From: Cyanobacteriota bacterium
Lineage (GTDB): Bacteria > Acidobacteriota > Vicinamibacteria > Vicinamibacterales > UBA2999
Length of the DNA: 64,000 bases
Assembly: GCA_019752015.1 (NCBI GenBank)
Contig: JAIEMQ010000035.1
Span: 44,451 to 108,450 of the forward strand
Direction: 5' to 3'
A program made the position numbers and the translations under genes. Shown piece after piece: positions 38,807-48,039 of this stretch (position 1 is the stretch's first letter; each line of letters opens with the position of its first letter). The notes under the pieces were generated by a model. It had not been told where the DNA came from and ran no database searches. It saw nothing but the letters and a program-made list of their open reading frames with translations.

Positions 38807-40764
38807 TGGGCCATCCGGCAATTTCGGTAGTCATCCGAACGTTGAATGAAGAGCAGTGGCTCGGACCACTGCTAACGGCGCTTCGCAGCCAGAAATACCC
38901 CAAACTGGACTTGATCGTCGTCGATTCCGGTTCGATCGACCGCACCAGGGAGATCGCCGCGGTTCACTGCGACCAAGTGCTCGACATTCAGAGCGATTCC
39001 TTCAGTTACGGCTACGCCTTGAACTTCGGCATCGGCCGCGCGCGCGCCGATCTGGTAGCCATTCTCTCGGCGCACACCATGCCGCTCGACGAGCACTGGA
39101 TAGCCAGGTTGAGTGCGCCGTTCGGAGTCGATCCGGCGAAGTCCGGATTGGCCCTTACCTACGGAAAACAGCGCGGCAACCATGTCACGAAGCTCTCGGA
39201 GGACATGGACTTTCATCGTCAGTATCCGGATCGGTCGCGGCGGCAGCGCGGCCAGGAGTACTTCTGCAACAACGCGAATTCGCTCATTCGAAAAGATCTC
39301 TGGAAGCTGCATCCGTTTGACGAAACACTGCCGGGTCTCGAGGACATGGCGTGGGCGAAGCATTGGATGGACGAGGGCTTCGAGATCGAATATGTCGCCG
39401 ACGCCGGAATCCTCCATATCCATGAAGAGAGCTGGCAGCAGGTGCGTCGTCGATTCAGGCGAGAAGCACTGGCCGCTCGAATGAGCCAAATCGATCTGCC
39501 CCGCGCGACCGCAGTCGTGGCTAAGGAAATTCGCGCATTCGGTCATGATCTCGTCGAAGTTGTTCGGCGAGCCTCACCGGCCGCCTCGATGCAGGCGGCA
39601 AGGTATCGCTACTGCAAGGCGCTCGGCACGATTGATGGCCTGCGAACGCCGGTCCAAACCAATCGCGCCGCCGGCAACGGACAGGAGCGTGGCGAGTATC
39701 GAGCGCTTGAAGTGCAAGGGAAGAATCAGGCGCGGATGGTCTGGCGCACGATTCCTCAGCTCAAGCCCAATGAAGTCCTGATTCGAGTCAGTTACGTCGG
39801 CATTTGCCAGACCGACCTCGAAGTCTTGCGAGCTACGTTGACGTATTACCGCAACGGTCAGGCGCGTCATCCGCTCGTTCCCGGCCATGAGTACTCGGGC
39901 GTGATCGTCAAGACCGGCGCCAATGTGGAAACCCTCGCCGCTGGCGACAACGTTGTCGGCGAGTGCATCCTCTCTTGTGGTGTGTGCGCCGACTGCCTTG
40001 CCAACCGCCGTACCGCGTGCAAGCAGCGACGAGAGGTCGGTGTCGTCAACTTCAACGGCGCGTGTGCCGAATACCTCGTGTTACCCGCGCGATTTGTGCA
40101 CAAGCTGCCAGCTGGTGTTTCGCTCCTTTCGGCCTGCACGGTTGAGCCCCTGGCGGTGACGGTCAAGGGCCTGAATCGACTCGGCCTTCGTCACGCACGT
40201 GAAGCCGGCCGCAGCCGCGTCCTCGTTGTCGGTGCCGGCGCTCTGGGAAATCTCTGCGCGCAAGTCGCACATGTCTTCGGTCACCGCGTCAGCGTCGTCG
40301 ATCGAATCGAAGACCGATTGAAGCCGCTCAAGCCGATTACCGAATCCATTCACGCCGCGCTTCCCGACAACCTGGATCGCTTTGAATACGTCATCGAATG
40401 CACCGGTTCCGCGACGCTGGCGCAACAACTGGTCGAGCAAACTGCAACTGGAAGCAGCGTGCTATTTCTGGGGTTCCCGTATGCGCGATTGGCGTGGGAC
40501 ATTGAGCAGCTCGTGGCGCAGGACAAGCGATTCGTCGGCTCGGTGGGCAGTGATTACGACACATTCGAATCAGCCATCAAACTTCTTCCCTCGCTGGATC
40601 TGTCGTTATTCAACCAAACGGTCCTTGAACTGCAAGAGTGGGAGCACGCCTACCGGATTCATGAAACGAAGCGACACCTGAAGATCAAGTTGCGTGTCGC
40701 GCCGGCTGGCGACGCGACGCCGTCCCGCTCCACGACGGACCATTCTTTGGAGACTGCTCATTGA
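38806..40764 (+). CDS. Fusion: glycosyltransferase family 2 + zinc-type medium-chain dehydrogenase
   Basis: 653 residues with no stop or frameshift between two complete domains. Residues about 1-280 are a GT2 (SVVIRTLNEEQWLGPLL, VVDSGSIDRTREIA, FCNNANSLIRKDLW, FDETLPGLEDMAWAKHW). Residues about 300-640 are an alcohol-dehydrogenase-like protein (ISYVGICQTDLE-type block with Cys, GHEYSGVIVKTG, the structural-zinc Cys cluster CILSCGVCADCLANRRTAC, VLVVGAGALGNLCAQVA). The dehydrogenase resembles sugar-alcohol or inosamine dehydrogenases. It could make the keto group used by the neighbouring aminotransferases. ATG 38806 preferred over TTG 38803. Confidence 0.9.
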   Translation: MGHPAISVVIRTLNEEQWLGPLLTALRSQKYPKLDLIVVDSGSIDRTREIAAVHCDQVLDIQSDSFSYGYALNFGIGRARADLVAILSAHTMPLDEHWIARLSAPFGVDPAKSGLALTYGKQRGNHVTKLSEDMDFHRQYPDRSRRQRGQEYFCNNANSLIRKDLWKLHPFDETLPGLEDMAWAKHWMDEGFEIEYVADAGILHIHEESWQQVRRRFRREALAARMSQIDLPRATAVVAKEIRAFGHDLVEVVRRASPAASMQAARYRYCKALGTIDGLRTPVQTNRAAGNGQERGEYRALEVQGKNQARMVWRTIPQLKPNEVLIRVSYVGICQTDLEVLRATLTYYRNGQARHPLVPGHEYSGVIVKTGANVETLAAGDNVVGECILSCGVCADCLANRRTACKQRREVGVVNFNGACAEYLVLPARFVHKLPAGVSLLSACTVEPLAVTVKGLNRLGLRHAREAGRSRVLVVGAGALGNLCAQVAHVFGHRVSVVDRIEDRLKPLKPITESIHAALPDNLDRFEYVIECTGSATLAQQLVEQTATGSSVLFLGFPYARLAWDIEQLVAQDKRFVGSVGSDYDTFESAIKLLPSLDLSLFNQTVLELQEWEHAYRIHETKRHLKIKLRVAPAGDATPSRSTTDHSLETAH

Positions 40765-41948
40765 CTAGCTCTTCCCCTGCAATTCTTGGCGGCACCCCAA
40801 CCTTCCCTCAGAAACTGTTCATCGTTCGTCCGGTCCTTCCTCAGCTGAGCGACCTCCAACCGGATGTCGCCCGCATCCTCGAAACTGGGATGGTTACGAA
40901 GGGCGACTATCTGGCTCGGTTTGAATCCGCAATCGCCGGCCACCTGGGCGTCAAGCACGCGATCGCCGTTTCAAGCTGCACCAGCGGATTGATGATCGTT
41001 CACAAGGCGATGAACCTGACCGGCTCAGTCGTCGTGCCGAGCTTCACATTCATGGCGACGATTAGCTCGCTGGTGTGGGCCGGCCTGAACCCGATCTATG
41101 CCGACGTCGATCCGCGAACGACCAATCTCGATGTGGCTTCCGCGGAGGCCGCCATTGACGCGGACACAACCGCAATCGTTGCGGTCCATAACTTCGGCGC
41201 GCCAGCAAACATCGCGGCGCTCGAAGCGCTTGCAAAGAAGCGCGGCCTGAAGCTCATCTTCGATGCCGCACACGGCTTCGGCGCGAAGTACGGCGGTGTT
41301 CCGGTCGGTGGTCAGGGCGACGCGCACGTTTACAGCCTCAGTCCGACCAAGCTTCTCATCGCTGGCGAAGGCGGCATTGTCGCAACCAACGATGACAGTC
41401 TCGCCGCACGCGTTCGAATCGGACGTGAATACGGCAATAGCGGTGCTTACGACACGGCGTTCCCCGGACTGAATGCGCGCATGCCCGAATTCAGCGCCAT
41501 TCTCGGCACCGCGAGTCTGGCGAACCTCGAAAACGCCGCGGCCTGCCGAAACTCGGCCGTCAGCCGCCTGAAAGAGCGGCTAGCCAACGTTCGCGGCATC
41601 GAATTTCAGTACGTGCCTTCGACTGATCGCTCGTCATACAAGGACCTATCTCTGGTGATCGGACCTGAGTTTGGAATGACCAGGGACGAGCTCGCGCGCG
41701 CCCTCGACGCCGAAAATATCGACACGCGCAAGTACTACGATCCCCCTGCTCACCGGCAGACCGCCTACCGGCAGTTCGTCCGAAGCAGCTCGTCGCTGGC
41801 GAACACAGACATGCTGGCAGCACGCAGCTTGAGCTTGCCAATCTGGTCACACATGCCCGATGACGTCATCGACGCCATCGGTGGCGCCATAGAGAAGGTT
41901 CAACACTCGGCCTCCGCCATTCAACAGCGCACCACGAGAAACCCATGA
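40761..41948 (+). CDS. DegT/DnrJ/EryC1-type sugar aminotransferase (2)
   Basis: 395 residues: VSSCTSGLMIVHKAM, PSFTFMATISSLVWAGL, FDAAHGFGAKYGG, and the PLP Lys in SLSPTKLLIAGEGG. Its start TTG 40761 overlaps the fusion gene (TTGA). It belongs to a different subgroup from the aminotransferase at 37598 (SPTK rather than QQSK active-site block), so the two probably act on different keto intermediates. Confidence 0.94.
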   Translation: MTSSSPAILGGTPTFPQKLFIVRPVLPQLSDLQPDVARILETGMVTKGDYLARFESAIAGHLGVKHAIAVSSCTSGLMIVHKAMNLTGSVVVPSFTFMATISSLVWAGLNPIYADVDPRTTNLDVASAEAAIDADTTAIVAVHNFGAPANIAALEALAKKRGLKLIFDAAHGFGAKYGGVPVGGQGDAHVYSLSPTKLLIAGEGGIVATNDDSLAARVRIGREYGNSGAYDTAFPGLNARMPEFSAILGTASLANLENAAACRNSAVSRLKERLANVRGIEFQYVPSTDRSSYKDLSLVIGPEFGMTRDELARALDAENIDTRKYYDPPAHRQTAYRQFVRSSSSLANTDMLAARSLSLPIWSHMPDDVIDAIGGAIEKVQHSASAIQQRTTRNP

Positions 41949-43495
41949 GGTCATCGCAATTACCGAGCGCGATCAGCGCGGACGTCGTTGTCCGCATCGT
42001 TGCGGACGCCCTCCTGATCAACTTAGCCATTGGCGCAGCGCTGGTTGCTCGCTACGTCAACGTGCCGACATTTGACGGCCTCAGCGTCACGCGCGAGTCT
42101 TTCTGGGAGTACTTGTCGTACTACCGCAACAGCGTTATCGCGTTCACTCCGCTGGCGCTGCTGGTCCTGTATTTCCACGGCATTTACACGAGAGTCCGTT
42201 CCTATCGGCGGCGGGCAAAGGTGTTCCTGGTCCTTCGCGCAGTGTCGACCGCGTACCTGATTTTCGGTTTCGTCGTATTTCAGTTGAACGGCGCGTTGTA
42301 TATGCCGCGCGGCGCGGTGCTGTTCGCGTGGGCGTTTACCTGCGCCTTCATGATCGCCGCGCGCCTGTGGACGTGGTTGTGGGTAAAAGCCGCCGGGTAT
42401 GTTGTCGACCGGCAATCGACCAGCATCGAAGATCGTGCCATCGGCCGCGTGTTGGTGATCGGCGGCGGTGGTTACATCGGATCAGAAGTCATCCAGCAGC
42501 TGATCGCGAAGGACTACAGCGTGCGCGTCCTCGATGTGCTGCTGTACGGTTCCGAGCCGCTGGCGGCTGTGCTCAATCACCCACGGCTGGAGATCATCAA
42601 GGACGATTTTCGCCGCATCGACACAGTGGTGGAGGCAATGCGCGATGTCGACGCGGTGATTCACCTCGGCGCAATCGTTGGTGACCCGGCATGCGCCATC
42701 GACGAAGGGCTCACGGTCCAGATCAATCTTACGGCGACCCGTATGATCGCCGAAGTAGCGAAGGGACATGGCGTCAACCGATTCCTATTCGCCAGCAGCT
42801 GTTCTGTCTACGGCGCCAGTGACGAAATCCTTGATGAACTGTCGGCCTTGAATCCGGTGTCGTTGTACGCACGCAGCAAAATTGCGTCCGAGCACGTGTT
42901 GCAGTCAATGGCCGATCAACGATTTGCGCCGGTCATTCTCCGCTTTGGCACCATATATGGACTGTCTGGGCGAACGCGTTTCGATCTCGTCGTGAACCTG
43001 ATGGCGGCGAAAGCGCTGTTCCAGGGGAGCATCGACGTATTCGGCGGTGACCAGTGGCGTCCGTTCGTACACGTTGCCGATGCGGCGCGCGCTGTCGTCG
43101 AATGCCTCGAGGCACCGCTGGCCGCCGTCCGTAACCGAGCGTTCAACGTGGGATCGGACGCTCAGAATTACACCATTCGCCAAGCCGCTGACATTGTCGC
43201 GGCGCTCGTGCCGGGAGTCACGGTCAACGAGCGGACTGACGTGATCGACAAACGCAACTACCGGGTCAGCTTCAAGGCACTTAACGCCGTCATTGGCTTC
43301 GAGCCGAGATGGACGCTCGAGGCTGGAATCATGCAGGTGATTGATGCAGTGCGTGCCGGCAAGATCGTCAACTACGAAGATCCGAAGTACAACAACGCGC
43401 GATTCCTCAGCGAAGAAGTGCGCGTCCGCCTGGGGCGCGAACAGGCCAACTGGGAAGAAGACCTCATGCGCCGGGTAACAACGACGACGGTCTGA
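41945..43495 (+). CDS. Membrane-anchored NAD-dependent epimerase/dehydratase (TM + extended SDR fusion)
   Basis: 516 residues. The first about 145 hold four membrane segments (VADALLINLAIGAALVA, IAFTPLALLVLYFHGIY, VSTAYLIFGFVVFQ, VLFAWAFTCAFMIAA), as in the N-terminal part of PglF/FlaA1-like and sugar-transferase proteins. Then comes an extended SDR (RVLVIGGGGYIGSEVIQQL, SSCSVYGAS, YARSK = YxxxK). The SDR part resembles the soluble SDR at 47002 (shared NVGS..NY and RNYRV blocks) and not the CapD/PglF dehydratase domain that normally follows such membrane segments. Confidence 0.9.
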   Translation: MRSSQLPSAISADVVVRIVADALLINLAIGAALVARYVNVPTFDGLSVTRESFWEYLSYYRNSVIAFTPLALLVLYFHGIYTRVRSYRRRAKVFLVLRAVSTAYLIFGFVVFQLNGALYMPRGAVLFAWAFTCAFMIAARLWTWLWVKAAGYVVDRQSTSIEDRAIGRVLVIGGGGYIGSEVIQQLIAKDYSVRVLDVLLYGSEPLAAVLNHPRLEIIKDDFRRIDTVVEAMRDVDAVIHLGAIVGDPACAIDEGLTVQINLTATRMIAEVAKGHGVNRFLFASSCSVYGASDEILDELSALNPVSLYARSKIASEHVLQSMADQRFAPVILRFGTIYGLSGRTRFDLVVNLMAAKALFQGSIDVFGGDQWRPFVHVADAARAVVECLEAPLAAVRNRAFNVGSDAQNYTIRQAADIVAALVPGVTVNERTDVIDKRNYRVSFKALNAVIGFEPRWTLEAGIMQVIDAVRAGKIVNYEDPKYNNARFLSEEVRVRLGREQANWEEDLMRRVTTTTV

Positions 43496-43525
43496 CGGCC
43501 GCTGCGATGACGCATTCGGCGTGAC

Positions 43526-44818
43526 TTGAACCTCTACACCCGTCCAGAACCGAATAGCGCGTTTGTAAATCTGGTCGCACTGACTAGCATTCAGGTCGCA
43601 AATGCCGGGATGCCGCTGGTCGTCTTTCCATACGTGCTCGCGGTCGTGGGCTCTGAGCTGTATGCCCAACTGGTCATCGCCGAATCGCTGACGCAAATCG
43701 TGAACACATTCGTTTTGTATAGCTTCGAGCTCGACGGTATCGCGTGGGTGGTTGGCCTGCGCGCTAGCGGCGATCGCAGCGGGCTTTCGACCGTGTTCTC
43801 GGAAATTCTTGCGACCCGCGCGCTGAGCTTCGGACTATCCGCGATCATTTTTGCCGCGATGCTGGCGTGGATCGCGCCTGAGTTGCTTGGCGTATTTGTC
43901 CCGTGGCTCCTCGTACCTCTGAGCACGGTCATCCAGCCATCCTGGCTATATCAGGGACTGCAACGTAACTTACCGCTGGCGATCTTGAGCTGCAGCAGCC
44001 GCGTCGTTGCGGTGCTTCTCGTGATGATGGCGGTGCGCTCCGGTGACGACTACGCGCGAGTACCGATTTTGATCGGCACGACCTATTTCGCCACTGCGGT
44101 GCTTTCGCTGGTCGTGGCGATGCGGCTGTTCGACGTGTCGCTCGAGCGAGTTGCTGTACGACGAATACGGCAGGTCTTGTGGTTCGGGCGGGAAGTGTTC
44201 TTTGGCAACGCATCGGTGCTGCTGTCACGCGACGTCAACGTGATCATTCTCGCATCCGCGGCCGTGCCCGGCGCAGGCATTGCGGCCTACTCGCTTGCTG
44301 ACAAGGTGCTAAAAGGACTGCAGGCGGCGATCCGGCCGTTGAACCAGCTCACGCTGCCGCAGGCGTTGATGATCACGAAGAAGGCACACGGGATCTCCCG
44401 CAAGGTCTTCGTGGACTTGCGCCGCTTGATTGTGCCACAGCTCGTGATGCTCGGCGGAATTTTCGCCGCGCTCGCCCTTGTATACGCCGGTCTGCGCGAT
44501 CGGATTCCAGCCGTCGCGAACCTCCCAAGTCTCGATCGGGCGGAAACGCTCGCGTCAATCATGGTGTGGGCCGCGTTCTTCGGCGTCGTCAACTTTATGC
44601 TCGGGATGGCTGGACTGAATAACCTGAATGAGCGGACCTACTACTTCCGGTCAGTGCTAGGGAGCGGACTTCTAGGCGCAGGGCTCTGCATGATGACGGC
44701 GCCGATTATTGGTGAATTCGGCGGCGCGCTCAATGTCGTCGCGTTCGAGATGGTGCTCTGCGCGCTCGTGGTTCGAAAGTACTTAGGCTCAAGCAGCAAC
44801 GTCGATGGAAGAATATAG
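43526..44818 (+). CDS. wzx: Oligosaccharide-unit flippase (Wzx-like, MOP superfamily)
   Basis: 430 residues, about 12 hydrophobic helices across the whole length, no enzyme motifs. N-terminal PSLVNLVALTSIQ-like start (FVNLVALTSIQVANAGMPLVV) and internal FFGNASVLLSRDVNVIIL are typical of Wzx proteins. It moves the lipid-linked repeat unit to the periplasmic side. Start TTG 43526. It overlaps the polymerase gene by 14 bp. Confidence 0.88.
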   Translation: MNLYTRPEPNSAFVNLVALTSIQVANAGMPLVVFPYVLAVVGSELYAQLVIAESLTQIVNTFVLYSFELDGIAWVVGLRASGDRSGLSTVFSEILATRALSFGLSAIIFAAMLAWIAPELLGVFVPWLLVPLSTVIQPSWLYQGLQRNLPLAILSCSSRVVAVLLVMMAVRSGDDYARVPILIGTTYFATAVLSLVVAMRLFDVSLERVAVRRIRQVLWFGREVFFGNASVLLSRDVNVIILASAAVPGAGIAAYSLADKVLKGLQAAIRPLNQLTLPQALMITKKAHGISRKVFVDLRRLIVPQLVMLGGIFAALALVYAGLRDRIPAVANLPSLDRAETLASIMVWAAFFGVVNFMLGMAGLNNLNERTYYFRSVLGSGLLGAGLCMMTAPIIGEFGGALNVVAFEMVLCALVVRKYLGSSSNVDGRI

Positions 44819-46232
44819 CCTCCTCGAAAAGCTGGTCGCGATCATGCTCAGCGGCCTGATTCTCGCCCAAGCCGCGGTGATCAAGAGGCACGTGGGCACG
44901 TGGCTCTTTCCCGCCTGTCTGTTCGGGCTGTTTTGGTTCGTGTTCACCATTGTCCCGTTGATTCTCCTGTTCTTCGTGCCGCTCGACCCGCGCCCGCTAG
45001 CCTACATCCTGGCCTGCGCCCTTATGTTCTCGGCGGGTGGCTTGTTCTTTGGCTGGAAGCGCGCATTCGAGCTCAACGCCCAAATCCGGGCAGAGAGAAT
45101 CACACGCTTCAACACGCGGTTCATCCGAAACATGTTCTACCTAACGTCGGCGATTGCCCTCGGGTGCGTGATGCTCAATTCACTGGCTCAGGGATTCGCC
45201 ATTGATGATGTGGTGACCGACGTAATCGGCAGCGCCGCACAGTACGCGACTCGGCGTGGAACAGGCGAATTGCGAGTCAACATCTTCGGCCAGATGAGCT
45301 TGGTGTTCATTTACCTCGCGGCGTCCCTCGGCGGTCTGTTGCTGAGCGAGGCTCAGACCCGCGCTCAGCGGGCTGCGTGGCTGATCATCGCGCTATCCCC
45401 GTCCACCATCGTCATGGTGACGCAATCGGCGAAGGGCGCGCTGTTTCTCGCCCTCTCATTGATTTACGGCGGCATCCTATTGGGATGGTTGCAACAGGGG
45501 CGCTTAAAGATTGCGGAGCGAAAAGCCCTCATCCCGGCGATATTGTGCACATCGATTCTGCTGACGCTCGTCGCCGTGTCCTTCTTCTCGCGCGGCCTGC
45601 AGGGCACGACGGACTTTTCTTTTCAGGGCCTCGTCGAGGGACTCCGCCCGTACTTTGCCTCTTATTTGTTTGGTCACATGTATGCGTTCGCCGACTGGTT
45701 TTCGTACATCAGCGGCGCGCCGTCGTCCTTTTCATACTTCGTGCCCGAGAGCACTCGAGGCCTCTATACCTTCTTTGCACTATTCAGGTTCTTCGACAGC
45801 GGCCAGCAGCTGCCCGATGGAGTGTTTCAGGAGGTATATACAAACGGCGACCTGATCGTGACCAATATCTACACGTTCTTCCGGCCCGTCATCACCGATT
45901 TCGGGCTCATCGGATGCCTCATCTTCATGTTCCTTATAGGTGTCATCTATCACTGGTGCTTTCATAGCCTTCTCGCGACCAAGCGTCCGGCTTTCAGTGC
46001 GGCGATGTTTGTGATGATGGTTGGATTCATCGTCCAGTCGTACTTAGGAAGCCTGCTCATGTACAACAGTTTCTATGCCTGCCTGATTCTGCTGTCGACG
46101 GTTATCTTCATCAATAACCTGCAGCAGCGCCGTCGTGCCGTTGAATCTCGGGCGAAAGCGCACGGCAATTGGCGCATGGCCGAAGGGCCGGCTGTACCCC
46201 GGCAGACTTGGGGGCGGAGAACGACGTCATGA
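44805..46232 (+). CDS. wzy: O-antigen/EPS polymerase (Wzy-like)
   Basis: 475 residues, about 11-12 membrane helices and one large loop (about residues 265-365) with GLYTFFALFRFFDSGQQ and GDLIVTNIYTFFRPVITDFG, the pattern of oligosaccharide repeat-unit polymerases (EpsG/Wzy type). Sequence identity between such proteins is low, so the call rests on topology and on position directly after Wzx. Overlaps the next gene by 4 bp (ATGA). Confidence 0.83.
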   Translation: MEEYSLLEKLVAIMLSGLILAQAAVIKRHVGTWLFPACLFGLFWFVFTIVPLILLFFVPLDPRPLAYILACALMFSAGGLFFGWKRAFELNAQIRAERITRFNTRFIRNMFYLTSAIALGCVMLNSLAQGFAIDDVVTDVIGSAAQYATRRGTGELRVNIFGQMSLVFIYLAASLGGLLLSEAQTRAQRAAWLIIALSPSTIVMVTQSAKGALFLALSLIYGGILLGWLQQGRLKIAERKALIPAILCTSILLTLVAVSFFSRGLQGTTDFSFQGLVEGLRPYFASYLFGHMYAFADWFSYISGAPSSFSYFVPESTRGLYTFFALFRFFDSGQQLPDGVFQEVYTNGDLIVTNIYTFFRPVITDFGLIGCLIFMFLIGVIYHWCFHSLLATKRPAFSAAMFVMMVGFIVQSYLGSLLMYNSFYACLILLSTVIFINNLQQRRRAVESRAKAHGNWRMAEGPAVPRQTWGRRTTS

Positions 46233-46999
46233 AGGTAGTTATTCTTGCGGGCGGGCTTGGCACTCGGTTGTCTGAAGAAACTGAAGTCAAGCCGAAGCCG
46301 ATGGTCGAGATCGGCGGCAAGCCCATGATTTGGCACATCATGAAAGTGTACGCGCACTTTGGATTCAACGAGTTCGTGATCGCGCTCGGCTACAAGGGCG
46401 ACATCATCAAACGCTTCTTTCTGGATTACCAACAGCTCAGCGGCGATCTGACCATCGATCTTGGCACCGGCACAGTCAAGCGGCACAAAACGGACTGTGA
46501 AGACTGGACCGTTCATTTGATCGATACCGGCATTGACACGGCGACGGGCGGGCGCATCAAGCGCTTGCGTCCTTGGCTTCGCGATGAGACGTTCATGCTG
46601 ACCTACGGCGACGGCATTGCGAACGTCGATCCCCGGACCGTAATCGATCTGCATCGATTAGCGAAAGCGTTGGTCACCGTCACGGCCGTGCGTCCCCCGG
46701 CCCGTTTTGGCGGCGTGGTTATTGATGGAAACCTGGTACACCGCTTTGCAGAGAAGCCGCAAATCGGCGAAGGCTGGATCAACGGCGGCTTCATGGTGTG
46801 TGACGCCGGACTGTTTGATTATCTTGATGGCGACGACACCAGCCTCGAATCACATGCGCTCGAGCGGCTCTCGGTCGAGCGCAAGCTGGCGGCCTACCGG
46901 CATGACGAGTTCTGGCAGTGTATGGACACCCTGCGAGACGTCCGCCTCCTGCAAAGCCTCTGGAACAGCGAAGCGCCGCCCTGGAGGGTATGGGGTTAG
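46229..46999 (+). CDS. rfbF: Glucose-1-phosphate cytidylyltransferase
   Basis: 256 residues: VVILAGGLGTRLSEET, KPKPMVEIGGKPMIWHIM, YGDGIANVD, GWINGGFMV and the end FWQCMDTLRD, all RfbF signatures. Makes CDP-glucose, the entry to CDP-deoxysugars. ATG 46229 overlaps the wzy stop. It starts a five-gene set (46229-50632) with two SDRs, a C-methyltransferase-like enzyme and a 3,5-epimerase-like cupin that probably makes one branched or methylated sugar. Confidence 0.96.
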   Translation: MKVVILAGGLGTRLSEETEVKPKPMVEIGGKPMIWHIMKVYAHFGFNEFVIALGYKGDIIKRFFLDYQQLSGDLTIDLGTGTVKRHKTDCEDWTVHLIDTGIDTATGGRIKRLRPWLRDETFMLTYGDGIANVDPRTVIDLHRLAKALVTVTAVRPPARFGGVVIDGNLVHRFAEKPQIGEGWINGGFMVCDAGLFDYLDGDDTSLESHALERLSVERKLAAYRHDEFWQCMDTLRDVRLLQSLWNSEAPPWRVWG

Positions 47000-47001
47000 C
47001 C

Positions 47002-48039
47002 ATGCGCGTGCTCGTTACAGGTCACAACGGTTACGTCGGCTCAGTCTTAGTGCCTCTGCTTCAGGCGTCGGGGCACGACGTCACGGGACTCGATACGAAC
47101 TTCTTCGGTGAATGCACGTTCGTGAACGACAAAGGCAGTTGTCGCTCGATTGTCAGGGATGTGCGCGACGTCACCGCGCAGGATTTGGCCGGTCAGGATG
47201 CCGTCATTCACTTGGCCGCTCTCTGCAACGATCCGCTTGGTGACCTGAACGCAGACTGGACACTCGAGATCAATCACAAGGCAACCATCAAACTGGCGCA
47301 GCTAGCACGCGATGCGGGAGTCAAGCGATTTCTCTTCGCGTCTTCGTGCAGCATGTATGGCGCCGCCGGTGACGACTTGCTGACGGAGGACGCCCGGCTG
47401 GCTCCATTGACGGCGTATGCCACTTCGAAGGTCAGGTCTGAAGAAGATGTGGAGAGGCTTGCCGACTCAGACTTCAGCCCGGTCTTCCTGCGAAACGCGA
47501 CGGCATACGGCTCATCGCCACGTCTGCGCATGGACATCGTGCTCAACAACCTGACGGGCTGGGCGTTCACCACGGGCAAAGTCAAAATCTTGAGCGACGG
47601 CACGGCGTGGCGGCCGATGGTCCATGTTGAAGACATGGGCCGGGCTTTCTGCGTGCTGATGATGGCTCCGCGCGAGGCGGTTCACAACCAGGCGTTCAAT
47701 GTCGGTTCGAACAGCGAGAACTACCAAGTTCGTTATCTGGCGGAGGTGGTCAGGCAGGCCGTGCCCGGTTCCACCGTCGAATTGAGCAAGAATGCGCCCG
47801 CCGACAACAGGAACTATCGAGTCGATTTCAGTAAACTCGCGAAGGTGGTGCCGGCCGCAGTGCCGACGTGGACGGTTGGTCGAGGTGCGGCTGAAATCCG
47901 GACCGATTTCGAACGAGAGGGTTTCACAACGGAAGTCTTCGAGTCTCGACGGTTTATTCGACTGAAGCAATTGAAGCACCTGATCGATAACGGGCGGCTT
48001 GATGAAGGGCTCAGGTGGAAAACGGCACAACATGATTGA
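47002..48039 (+). CDS. NAD-dependent epimerase/dehydratase (extended SDR)
   Basis: 345 residues: MRVLVTGHNGYVGSVLVPLL, HLAALCNDPLGDLN, SSCSMYGAAGDD, YATSK (YxxxK). The sequence is similar to the SDR domain of the membrane fusion at 41945. A classical CDP-glucose 4,6-dehydratase (RfbG) was not seen in the window, so this SDR may take that step or a later one. ATG 47002 lies 2 bp after rfbF. Confidence 0.92.
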   Translation: MRVLVTGHNGYVGSVLVPLLQASGHDVTGLDTNFFGECTFVNDKGSCRSIVRDVRDVTAQDLAGQDAVIHLAALCNDPLGDLNADWTLEINHKATIKLAQLARDAGVKRFLFASSCSMYGAAGDDLLTEDARLAPLTAYATSKVRSEEDVERLADSDFSPVFLRNATAYGSSPRLRMDIVLNNLTGWAFTTGKVKILSDGTAWRPMVHVEDMGRAFCVLMMAPREAVHNQAFNVGSNSENYQVRYLAEVVRQAVPGSTVELSKNAPADNRNYRVDFSKLAKVVPAAVPTWTVGRGAAEIRTDFEREGFTTEVFESRRFIRLKQLKHLIDNGRLDEGLRWKTAQHD

